From the NCBI GenBank assembly GCA_965660625.1, contig CBFIAR010000009.1, positions 76,688 through 140,687 on the forward strand: 64,000 bases of DNA, read 5' to 3'. The stretch comes from Glaciecola sp965660625. GTDB taxonomy: Bacteria; Pseudomonadota; Gammaproteobacteria; Enterobacterales; Alteromonadaceae. Position numbers and translations under genes: made by a program. This document shows, piece after piece, positions 34,699 through 42,854 of the stretch (its first letter is position 1; each line of letters starts with the position of its first letter). The notes below the pieces were generated by a model. That model was not told the origin of the DNA and ran no database searches. It saw only the letters and a program-made list of their open reading frames with translations.

Positions 34699-36966
34699 CT
34701 ACCTATCAGCATTCATGACTTTAACCCAAGAGGCGACAAAGTCATTTACAAACTTCTCTTTCGATGTGTCAAAAGCATAGACTTCGGATACCGCGCGTAA
34801 CTCTGAATTAGATCCAAAAATTAGATCAACAGAGGTGGCAGTCCACTTTCTCTCGCCTGTTTTGCGATCAAGACCTTCATACACACCTTCCTCGGCAGAT
34901 TTCTGCCAAACCGTCGACATATCTAGCAAATTGACGAAAAAGTCATTGCTCAAAGTGCCCGGCTTAGTCGTCAATACACCATGCTTTGCACCACCATGGT
35001 TAGCATTCAGTGCGCGCATGCCGCCAACTAAAACCGTCATTTCAGGTACAGACAGATTCAACTGATCGGCTTTATCAACAAGCATTTCAGTAGGTGGCTT
35101 ATAGCTTTCTTTTACGTCAAAGTAGTTACGGAAACCATCTGCGCTTAGCTCTAACAGCGAAAATGAATTAACGTCTGTTTGCTCTTGCGTTGCATCACCA
35201 CGACCAGGAGTAAAAGGTACCGTAACGTCGTAACCCGCATCCTTTGCTGCTTTTTCTATAGCGGCTGCGCCACCAAGAACGATAAGGTCTGCAAGCGACA
35301 CATTATCATTATTGAAGAAACCACCGTTTGTGTCTCGTTGAATCTCTTTAAGTACCTTAATCACTTTCGCGGCTTCAGCAGGATTGTTAACTGCCCAATC
35401 TTTCTGCGGTGCCAATGCTAAGCGAGCACCGTTTGCGCCGCCGCGCATATCTGAATGACGATAACTTACTGCTGACGCCCATGCTGTTCTTACCAGCTCA
35501 GGGATAGTTAGCCCAGAATCAAGGATTTTGGCCTTTAACTTAGCAACGTCGTCTGCATCAATCGTTGATATCGTGTCATCGGCAATAGGATCTTGCCAGA
35601 TTTTGATATCTTCAGGTACTTCGTTACCTAAGAAGTTTCTTCTTGGTCCCATGTCTCTATGAGTGAGTTTGTACCATGCTTTTGCAAAGGCGAGTTGATA
35701 CTCTTTTGGATCTGCGAGGAAACGCTCCGCAATTTTTCTGTATTCAGGATCAAACTTTAGCGCTAAATCTGCAGTTGTCATGACCGGAGCATTAAACTTA
35801 CCCTTGATATGCGCATCTGGCACTGCATTACTCAGTGATTGATCAGTAGGTTTCCATTGAATCGCACCGGCAGGACTGCGTGTCTGCTCCCATTCGAAAT
35901 TCAACAGATTGCTCAGGTACAATGACGTCCAACGTGTTGGTGCCTGAGTCCAAGCGCCTTCTAAGCCGCTCGTTGTTGTATCTTCTGAGTGTCCTTTACC
36001 ACATTTATTTTTCCAGCCTAAGCCTTGCTCTTCAATGCCTGCAGCAGCTGGCTCTGGACCTAAGCAATCCGCTGGCTTACGTGCGCCATGCATTTTACCA
36101 AATGTGTGCCCGCCAGCGATTAATGCAAGTGTTTCTTCGTCATTCATTGCCATGCGCTGAAACGCAACTCGAATGTTCTTAGCTGAACCAATGGGATCCG
36201 GTACTCCCCTAGGGCCTTCTGGGTTTACATAGATTAGACCCATGTGAGTAGCCCCTAGAGGACGCTGCAGCTTGCCTTCACGATCTTCACGATCGCTTGC
36301 TAACATCTCAATTTCAGGACCCCAGTATACTAAATCGGGTTCCCAGTCGTCTGCACGACCGCCAGCAAAGCCATAGGTGTCAAAGCCCATGTTTTCTAAC
36401 GCAACGTTGCCTGCTAGAACCATCAAGTCTGACCATGAGAGAGCTTCGCCATACTTCATTTTAATTGGCCATAATAATCTGCGAGCTTTGTCTAAGTTGC
36501 CGTTATCTGGCCAGCTGTTTAGCGGTTCAAAACGCTGTTGACCGCCACCCGCACCGCCGCGGCCGTCAAGTGTTCTATATGTGCCGGCGCTGTGCCATGT
36601 CATACGAATAAAAAATGGACCATAGTTGCCAAAATCCGCTGGCCACCAGTCTTGTGAAGTGGTTAGGAGAGTATTGATATCTTTTTTTGCAGCAGCTAAG
36701 TCGAGCTTACTGAATGCGTCTGCATAGTTGAAATCAGCACCATAAGGATTTGATCGACTATCGTGGTCTCTCAGCGCAGAGAGATTTAACTGTTCAGGCC
36801 ACCAAAATTGATTTGTTTTTGCCTGATTGACTTGCGCCACACCTGAGCCCATCGGGCCTTTTGGTTTACTTATCTCGGCAGTCTCTGCCAAAACAGCACC
36901 CGACATCATCAATAAACTCACTATTCCTGCAATGCGAGTTTTGGAAAAAAATTTTTTCTTATTCAT
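34699..36966 (-). CDS. katG: Catalase-peroxidase KatG with signal peptide (periplasmic)
   Basis: The haem enzyme removes hydrogen peroxide by catalase and peroxidase activity. The distal pocket FIRMTWHSAGTYR, the Tyr in GLIYVNPEGPRG and the Met in RMAMNDEET form the Trp-Tyr-Met adduct typical of KatG; the proximal His is in GGHTFGKMHGA. The 755 residues include a signal peptide, MNKKKFFSKTRIAGIVSLL ending VLA before ETAEIS, so this is the exported KatP-like form rather than the cytosolic one. I chose the ATG at 36966, with AAGGAT upstream, rather than the ATG 20 codons earlier. Its leader contains two dyads. Confidence 0.95.
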   Translation of the reverse strand: MNKKKFFSKTRIAGIVSLLMMSGAVLAETAEISKPKGPMGSGVAQVNQAKTNQFWWPEQLNLSALRDHDSRSNPYGADFNYADAFSKLDLAAAKKDINTLLTTSQDWWPADFGNYGPFFIRMTWHSAGTYRTLDGRGGAGGGQQRFEPLNSWPDNGNLDKARRLLWPIKMKYGEALSWSDLMVLAGNVALENMGFDTYGFAGGRADDWEPDLVYWGPEIEMLASDREDREGKLQRPLGATHMGLIYVNPEGPRGVPDPIGSAKNIRVAFQRMAMNDEETLALIAGGHTFGKMHGARKPADCLGPEPAAAGIEEQGLGWKNKCGKGHSEDTTTSGLEGAWTQAPTRWTSLYLSNLLNFEWEQTRSPAGAIQWKPTDQSLSNAVPDAHIKGKFNAPVMTTADLALKFDPEYRKIAERFLADPKEYQLAFAKAWYKLTHRDMGPRRNFLGNEVPEDIKIWQDPIADDTISTIDADDVAKLKAKILDSGLTIPELVRTAWASAVSYRHSDMRGGANGARLALAPQKDWAVNNPAEAAKVIKVLKEIQRDTNGGFFNNDNVSLADLIVLGGAAAIEKAAKDAGYDVTVPFTPGRGDATQEQTDVNSFSLLELSADGFRNYFDVKESYKPPTEMLVDKADQLNLSVPEMTVLVGGMRALNANHGGAKHGVLTTKPGTLSNDFFVNLLDMSTVWQKSAEEGVYEGLDRKTGERKWTATSVDLIFGSNSELRAVSEVYAFDTSKEKFVNDFVASWVKVMNADR

Positions 36967-37007
36967 CTTCCATATCCTTAATTCAACTAATAAGCGAATG
37001 GCGAGCA

Positions 37008-37075
37008 GCATAGATAGGTAATACAACTTTTACCTATTTACTATGCAGGCTCGCGGCCAAAACGAAAATTTCGTT
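37008..37075. promoter_or_regulatory. Paired dyad symmetries in the katG leader
   Basis: GCATAGATAGGTAA (37008-37021) is matched by TTACCTAT (37030-37037) and, after three extra bases, CTATGC (37041-37046), giving a 14-bp interrupted stem. Further upstream for katG, AACGAAA-A-TTTCGTT (37061-37075) is a perfect 7-1-7 palindrome. The ATAG/CTAT words recall OxyR half-sites, but the spacing differs from the OxyR consensus, so a regulator is not assigned. Confidence 0.6.
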
Positions 37076-37248
37076 CATCCTTAAAGTATAGACCTGAATT
37101 TTTATATTTGGAGTGAATAAAAGCGATTGATGTAATCGAAAAATTTATGCTAGGAAAGCCCTAGAATAAGCCACCTTTTAGACCAGTGGCTCGCGCAACG
37201 ATGTGTGATCGATTTCATCCAGATAGCTCGCTATATTGCATCTTAACG

Positions 37249-37494
37249 TTAAGGAATGCGAGTATCCATAGAACGAAACTTTGCAGCGCTAATAATCGAC
37301 CAGATGTGCGCAATTGCGCCGACAGGCCACATGAATATTAGAATAACAGTTGCTGACAGAGCATAGCTACCCATGGCAACAAGGAAGAAAGCTAGCGCGG
37401 CTAGTATTCTTCCTTGGACTAACTGACCCAATCCGGGAATAAAAAATGAGCAAATTGCGGCGATTACGTTACCGCCCGATCCTTGTCCTGACAT
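37249..37494 (-). CDS. Small membrane protein, TM2-like
   Basis: This 81-residue protein has a GQGSGGN N-terminus, the motif FFIPGLGQLVQGR resembling TM2-domain turns (PGLGQ-x-x-x-G), and two hydrophobic segments (about residues 9-24 and 28-66). It has AGGA five bases before the ATG and is a single-gene unit. Function unknown; likely an inner-membrane protein. Confidence 0.75.
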   Translation of the reverse strand: MSGQGSGGNVIAAICSFFIPGLGQLVQGRILAALAFFLVAMGSYALSATVILIFMWPVGAIAHIWSIISAAKFRSMDTRIP

Positions 37495-37833
37495 GTGTCC
37501 TCACTTATGAGCTCCGCTAAAGGAGCATGAAATTATTAGTACCGCGCTTAACTTATTAGAAATAGCTTAATTGCACAAGGATATCAGTCGATTAGATTGT
37601 TAAAAGTTGTTACAAAGGAGCCTGACAACGCTGTCAATGAACGATAATTTCCTGTTAGGGAACTCAAAGATAAATTAACTTCCCCTTCTTTTGCAGGGCA
37701 CGAGGTGTAGGGTAATCAGAAAAAGCGCAAATAAAGTGTGGACTCCGTCACATGATTACACAACAATCGTTCGAGAAAGGTGTTTGGTCAAAAAGATGGC
37801 TGACAATAAATAAAAATATCGGAATATCATGTG
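37495..37833. other. Intergenic region, divergent promoters of the TM2-like gene and amidase
   Basis: This 339-bp region lies between two divergent genes and should contain both promoters. I noticed the near-palindrome TGACAACGCTGTCA near 37622 but no convincing promoter, RNA gene or repeat. Confidence 0.4.
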
Positions 37834-39369
37834 ATGGAATTCAAAAATAAAAGTGCCGTCGAGCTTGTTGGTTTGCTAAGTTGTGGTGACGTGAGCAGCG
37901 TTGAACTAACTCGTTATTTTATCCAGCAAATAGAGCAAAATAATCCTAATTTAAATGCGCTGGTTGTCCCTACTTTTGAGAGCGCTCTTAAGCAAGCTGT
38001 ATTAGCGGATGATGCATACAAACAAGGCAACCGACTGGGTTTATTGCATGGCTTGCCCATTACAATAAAAGAGTGTTTCGATTTAGTTGGCACGCCAAGT
38101 ACTTTTGGCCTATTAAACCGCCGCGATAATTATCCTGATAAAAACGACATATATGTACAAAGTCTATTAGATGAGGGTGCGGTAATATTGGGTAAATCGA
38201 ATGTGTCACAGTTACTTTCATTTACAGAGTCTGAAAACCCGGTCTACGGCAGAACAAATCATGCACATAATCAGGCTTTCTCTTGCGGTGGCAGTAGCGG
38301 TGGAGAAGGTGTATTAATAGGGCAAGGCTTATCGCCACTGGGCATTGGGACAGACATTGGTGGTAGTATAAGGATCCCTGCAGCGGTAAACGGTGCTTGT
38401 GGTATTAAACCCACGATGGGCACATTGAAAGATTGCACGAGGTTTAGTCCAATCCAAGATAAACTCCCTGTTGCTTCATGCGCAGGCCCCATTGCTCAAG
38501 ATGCTGCCTCGTTGAAATTGGCATTGGATATAATGCAAAAAGCAGCTAGTCAACGTTGGGATGTTTTGCCGTTCAAGAGTTTTACAAACCTTGATGTCGC
38601 CAGTTTAAAAGTAGGATTCTATTTCGACGATGATTTATTTCCCGTTAGTCAACCAGTGCGTGAAGCGGTTGAACAAACAATTGATAAACTTAGAGCGCTA
38701 AACGTGAGCGTGACAGAGTTTCATCCTCCTAATTTGAAAACAGCTGAAAGCATTTTTTATCGCTCTATTTCAATAAATAATGGTGAATACATTCTTGAAC
38801 CACTAGATAAAGATAAACCTGCTATGCAAATAAGTAAGCTTACTATGCTGATGAAAGCACCTACTTTTTTGCGCAAAGTTATACAAAAATTACTGATGTT
38901 GTGTGGTCAAAAACAACAAGCTCGAATAATGCAATATCTTGCAGTGACGACCTTGCTTGAGAGAGATACTTTAGAGCAAGAAAGAAAGGCGTATTCTGAC
39001 CAATATATTGCTGCCATGGACAAATCCTCTATCGGTAAGCTAGACGCCATTATTCACCCAATGAGTGCTGTACCTGCATATTTGCATGGGGCTTTTGAAA
39101 AGATGGGCTTAGCAGGCACGTATAGCTTAGTTCATAACGTGACAGGATTTCCTGCTGGTGTGGCAAACGTTGCAACTGTAAATGAGAAAAAAGTAGAAGT
39201 GACTGGTAGCTCCATTGATTTGGCAATTTTAAGTGCACAAAAATGCGTCGCTGATTCTAAAGGGATGCCGTTGAGTGTTCAAATTGCAGCGAGACATAAT
39301 CAAGAGCATGTTGTACTGGCCTTGATTGATGTTTTACACAACAAACCAGCTGCACTTTTAAAAGTTTAA
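37834..39369 (+). CDS. Amidase signature family hydrolase
   Basis: The 511-residue protein has the Ser-cisSer-Lys triad of amidase-signature enzymes: Lys in PITIKECFD (about residue 76), the glycine-serine motif CGGSSGGEG (about 150) and GIGTDIGGSIRIPA containing the nucleophile. It hydrolyses an unknown amide; the overall form resembles fatty-acid-amide-hydrolase-like proteins more than GatA, and no gatB or gatC is nearby. I use the ATG at 37834 rather than the GTG one codon earlier. It is a lone gene, convergent with the ArsC-like gene. Confidence 0.88.
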   Translation: MEFKNKSAVELVGLLSCGDVSSVELTRYFIQQIEQNNPNLNALVVPTFESALKQAVLADDAYKQGNRLGLLHGLPITIKECFDLVGTPSTFGLLNRRDNYPDKNDIYVQSLLDEGAVILGKSNVSQLLSFTESENPVYGRTNHAHNQAFSCGGSSGGEGVLIGQGLSPLGIGTDIGGSIRIPAAVNGACGIKPTMGTLKDCTRFSPIQDKLPVASCAGPIAQDAASLKLALDIMQKAASQRWDVLPFKSFTNLDVASLKVGFYFDDDLFPVSQPVREAVEQTIDKLRALNVSVTEFHPPNLKTAESIFYRSISINNGEYILEPLDKDKPAMQISKLTMLMKAPTFLRKVIQKLLMLCGQKQQARIMQYLAVTTLLERDTLEQERKAYSDQYIAAMDKSSIGKLDAIIHPMSAVPAYLHGAFEKMGLAGTYSLVHNVTGFPAGVANVATVNEKKVEVTGSSIDLAILSAQKCVADSKGMPLSVQIAARHNQEHVVLALIDVLHNKPAALLKV

Positions 39370-39411
39370 GCGAGTTTTCATAAGGTATAATCAGCGTTGC
39401 AAATTGATAAC

Positions 39412-39768
39412 TTAGTCGTGCAACAAAGAGATGATATGATCAAGTGGTCGGCCAATAGCGGCTCTGTTTTTATAAAGCAGAATGGGGCGTTCTAAAAGTC
39501 GAGGAAACTTTTCAATAGCGGCCAAAACATCGTCATCACTAGAGTCGTTCGATAAACCAGCCTGATCAAACTCTGCTTCCTTAGCACGAATCATTTGATG
39601 CGCAGACTGAATGCCTAGTTTCTGGTATATATCAGTAAGTTCAGCTTTGTGAAGTGGCGTCTTGAGGTATTCTAAAACAGTAATATTGTTGATCTGTTCT
39701 TGCACAAAAGCTAAGGCCTCACGACTTTTGGAGCATCGAGGGTTGTGATAAAAAATTGCATCAGACAT
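39412..39768 (-). CDS. ArsC-family (glutaredoxin-dependent) reductase
   Basis: The 118-residue thioredoxin-fold protein begins with the catalytic motif YHNPRCSKSREAL and has the Arg in RLLERPIL that contacts arsenate in ArsC. This matches the YfgD/ArsC group, which reduces arsenate to arsenite with glutathione and glutaredoxin. No arsenite pump or ArsR lies nearby, so a housekeeping thiol-redox role is equally possible. Confidence 0.85.
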   Translation of the reverse strand: MSDAIFYHNPRCSKSREALAFVQEQINNITVLEYLKTPLHKAELTDIYQKLGIQSAHQMIRAKEAEFDQAGLSNDSSDDDVLAAIEKFPRLLERPILLYKNRAAIGRPLDHIISLLHD

Positions 39769-39905
39769 TCATTCATCCTATTGATCGGGTATAAAGATAT
39801 TCTGGCATCAGCCCCTGTGCGCACCGCTTGACTGCCATAGAATATTGTAATTTGACGAATGATAACCTTTACGCGATCAAATAAATAGGCGTCATCCGCT
39901 TTGTA

Positions 39906-41531
39906 CTACTCCTCAATCAGCGATAATAGAGTGGTTAGTTGGTCAGCCTCAATTGCTGGTTTGTCCCACCTTATTCGATGAATTCTAGGAAAGCGAAGTG
40001 CAACACCCGACTTATGCCTTTTAGAATGGTGAACAGAGTCGAACGCGACTTCAAAAACCAATTCCTTTTTTACCTCTTTCACCGGCCCAAAACGTCCAAT
40101 GGTATTGTTCCTTATCCATTTATCGATTTGCTTCAACTCATTATCAGTAAAACCACTATAGGCTTTTCCTATGGGTAATAACTTATCATCCTGCCAGCAA
40201 CCGAAAGTATAATCAGAATAGAAAGACGAGCGTTTGCCATGCCCTCTCTGTGCATACATAATAACCGCGTCCACTAACTTGGCATCGCGCTTCCATTTAT
40301 ACCATTGACCTCTGGGTCTGCCAGCGACGTAAAGGCTATCGCTATTTTTTAGCATGAGACCTTCGATGTATCCGTTGTCGGACGCATTGGCTTTTTCACG
40401 AAGGGCTCTAAGTTCTTCAATATTGTTGAAAATTAGAGGTGCGGAAAGTTTCAATAATCTATTTGATTGCAGTTCAAACCAAGCTGTTAATTGCGAGCTG
40501 CGTATCCGCAATGCTTTTTCTCTTAGGTCGATACCGTCAATAAACAATACGTCATAAAGCATCATTCCGACGGGAATTTCTTGCATCAATTTTTTGCTAG
40601 GCTTCTTTTTATTTAATCGCTGCTGAAGTTGGTTGAAGCTATTAATCTGCTCGTCTTGCATCGCAAGTAGCTCGCCATCAAATACGCCAGACACACGTGT
40701 CTCATCAATACTATCGAGAAGGTCCGGAAAACTGCCGCTAATATCGTCGCCTGTGCGGCTAAACAAGGCTTTACCGTTTTCATTGCAGACCAACTGCACA
40801 CGTATTCCGTCATATTTCCACTCGGCTTGCCAATGCTCTAATGAAATATTTGTGAGTTCGTTGTCACTTAGTGGGTGGGACAACATGACCGGCTGAAACG
40901 TGATTTTTCTCGATACATCGGGTTTGTCCGCTTTATTCTCTAACCAGTCAAATAAGTCGATATAGGGGGGCTCTACTCCGTGCCATACTCGTTCGATATC
41001 TTCAATATTGATATTGTTCTGCGGTAATTCATTGGCGTATTCAACTAATACTTTTTTCAGGAATCGCGCTGATAAACCGATACGTAAACCGCGTGTACCT
41101 AACTTAATCAAGGCCCAGCGCTGCGTGGCGTTCATTCTGTCCAGCAGGCCTATCAGTATTTCTTCTACTTGCTGCTTGTCGCTTTGTTTAAAAAGGACGA
41201 CGAGCTCATGCAAACTGGGTAATGATACATTTTTTGAAAGCTCATTCGTTGGTTCGCCAGTGCTTGGCCACAAGTGCGCAACGGTTTCACTCATTTCACC
41301 CACATAATCATATGATAAGTCGAACAATACGGGATCAACGCGAGTGGTTATCAAATCCTTTATGAGTTTTCGCTTGAATAAATCAAAATTGAGAGTGCCG
41401 GCAATAGCGGCTATAACCCAACCTCTATCTGGATTTGGCGTTGTGCGCAAATAGTCGCGCAAAATGGCTGATTTAGCTAAATTGCTAGAGGTAAAGTAGA
41501 GCTGATCAACAAGCTTCGCAAACGCTTCCAT
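39906..41531 (-). CDS. ATP-dependent DNA ligase (repair-cluster type)
   Basis: The 541-residue protein has an N-terminal helical DNA-binding domain (about residues 1-195), the nucleotidyltransferase core with the adenylated Lys in EWKYDGIRVQLV, VFDGELLAM, EGLMLKNSDS and KWKRDAKLVDAV, and an OB-fold ending VALRFPRIHRIRWDK. It seals nicks using ATP. This form is found with the Lhr-type helicase, MBL exonuclease and phosphoesterase encoded just upstream and opposite, and differs from LigA and from LigD. Its ATG overlaps the stop of a 61-codon linker frame (TAATG). Confidence 0.93.
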   Translation of the reverse strand: MEAFAKLVDQLYFTSSNLAKSAILRDYLRTTPNPDRGWVIAAIAGTLNFDLFKRKLIKDLITTRVDPVLFDLSYDYVGEMSETVAHLWPSTGEPTNELSKNVSLPSLHELVVLFKQSDKQQVEEILIGLLDRMNATQRWALIKLGTRGLRIGLSARFLKKVLVEYANELPQNNINIEDIERVWHGVEPPYIDLFDWLENKADKPDVSRKITFQPVMLSHPLSDNELTNISLEHWQAEWKYDGIRVQLVCNENGKALFSRTGDDISGSFPDLLDSIDETRVSGVFDGELLAMQDEQINSFNQLQQRLNKKKPSKKLMQEIPVGMMLYDVLFIDGIDLREKALRIRSSQLTAWFELQSNRLLKLSAPLIFNNIEELRALREKANASDNGYIEGLMLKNSDSLYVAGRPRGQWYKWKRDAKLVDAVIMYAQRGHGKRSSFYSDYTFGCWQDDKLLPIGKAYSGFTDNELKQIDKWIRNNTIGRFGPVKEVKKELVFEVAFDSVHHSKRHKSGVALRFPRIHRIRWDKPAIEADQLTTLLSLIEE

Positions 41532-41716
41532 TATAGCCAGTTCCCTCTGAAGTTTTGGTTGAGTTTATCTTGCTGTTGCGAACAAAGCCGTTGAGAAGAA
41601 CCCCGTTGCGAAGTGCGCCGTTGCGAAAGAGAAAGAGAAAGAGAAAGAGGGGATGTTGATAGTACTAGAGAAAGCAACTTATATTCAATCATCGTCATTC
41701 CCCTCAGAACGACCAA
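41531..41716 (-). CDS. Putative 61-codon linker ORF between exonuclease and ligase genes
   Basis: This frame starts inside the last 32 bases of the exonuclease gene and ends with TAATG, sharing its stop with the ligase start. Its middle is repetitive (LSLSLSLS from the hexamer tract, then SQR units from the 15-bp repeats). It may be a non-functional frame, or a small ORF whose translation carries ribosomes across the 153-bp gap to the ligase. I would not claim a functional peptide. Confidence 0.25.
   Translation of the reverse strand: MVVLRGMTMIEYKLLSLVLSTSPLSLSLSLSQRRTSQRGSSQRLCSQQQDKLNQNFRGNWL
41587..41648. repeat. Tandem repeats in the exonuclease-ligase gap
   Basis: Three imperfect copies of GCCGTTGCGAAG start at 41587, 41602 and 41617 with a 15-bp period, then four perfect copies of GAAAGA occupy 41625-41648. 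Together they fill 62 bp of the noncoding gap between the exonuclease stop and the ligase start. Confidence 0.9.
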
Positions 41717-42701
41717 TCAACGACAGGGCTTTGGCTTCATATCCCATTAACTTTGCCTGATGCACCAACGCGGCCTCACGTCCGTGAGTTACCCAAACTT
41801 CTTGTGGATTTACCTGCTCAATTGTTTGCAATAGCTCCGGCCAATCACAATGATCAGAGATGATAATGGGAAGCTCCGCTCGGCGTTGTTTTGAACGTGC
41901 TCTAATTTGCATCCAGCCAGAGGCCATGGCTGTCATAACATTAGGAAGTTTGCGAGACCATCTGTCGTTTAGCGCCGAAGGTGGCGCTAGTACGATTTCA
42001 CCTGCCAAGGATTTAAGATTTTCAACGTCGTTAACAGGAACAATATGCCCAAGTTCAATCCCATAGCTTGAATAGAGTTCGCACAGCTTTAACAGTGCGC
42101 CATGCATATAAATAGGTTTGCTATAGCCTAGCTCGCGTAATGCTAAGATGACCCTTTGGCATTTGCCGAGTGCATATACACCGACCAGATGGCATCGGTC
42201 TGGAAATAACGTCAATGATGCCAGTAGCTTATTTACCTCTTGGTTAATCGGAGGATGTTTGAACACAGGTAGGCCAAACGTTGCTTCAGTGACGAATACA
42301 TCACATGGCGTTACTTCAAATGCTGTACAGCTTGGATCATAGCTGCGCTTATAGTCACCTGATATCACCAAACGATGATCATTATGATCAATGACTGCTT
42401 GCGCTGAGCCCAGAATGTGGCCTGCAGGTTTAAATCTTAATTCACCCTTATTTAGGGTTATCTGGTCGTTGTAACTTAACTCTATCTGCTTTTCTGCGTG
42501 ATCCTCACCGTATCGAATGCGCATGATTGCCATGGTCTCGGGAGTCGCATAAACTTCACCATGACCCGCTCTAGCATGATCAGCATGACCATGCGTTATA
42601 ATGGCGCGGTGCACTGGATTAACGGGATCGATATAGGCATCGAGTGCCTCGCAATATAATCCATTTTCGTTAGTATTAATCCAATATCGAGGATGTTGCA
42701 T
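41685..42701 (-). CDS. Ligase-associated MBL-fold DNA exonuclease
   Basis: The 338-residue protein is a metallo-beta-lactamase/beta-CASP-type nuclease: ITHGHADHARAGH holds the metal-binding histidines, followed by KPAGHILGSAQ, ISGDYKRSYDP and ISDHCDWPELL, and a C-terminal WVTHGRE. Homologues encoded beside the ATP-dependent ligase are described as SNM1/Artemis-like or mRNA-3'-processing-like exonucleases. It is upstream of the ligase on the same strand and divergent from the helicase. Confidence 0.9.
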   Translation of the reverse strand: MQHPRYWINTNENGLYCEALDAYIDPVNPVHRAIITHGHADHARAGHGEVYATPETMAIMRIRYGEDHAEKQIELSYNDQITLNKGELRFKPAGHILGSAQAVIDHNDHRLVISGDYKRSYDPSCTAFEVTPCDVFVTEATFGLPVFKHPPINQEVNKLLASLTLFPDRCHLVGVYALGKCQRVILALRELGYSKPIYMHGALLKLCELYSSYGIELGHIVPVNDVENLKSLAGEIVLAPPSALNDRWSRKLPNVMTAMASGWMQIRARSKQRRAELPIIISDHCDWPELLQTIEQVNPQEVWVTHGREAALVHQAKLMGYEAKALSLIGRSEGNDDD

Positions 42702-42854
42702 ATAACTCAGTACTGTCGTTAAAAAAAGCGATACTTCTGAGTACGAATAAAATTGCTTTTAAGTGCGTTTATTTCATACTTTTGCTCAAATTTGACGAAA
42801 TAAAGTCAAATAGTGCGCCCGCACTTGTCACTTAAAAGAGTTGATATTGGTTTA

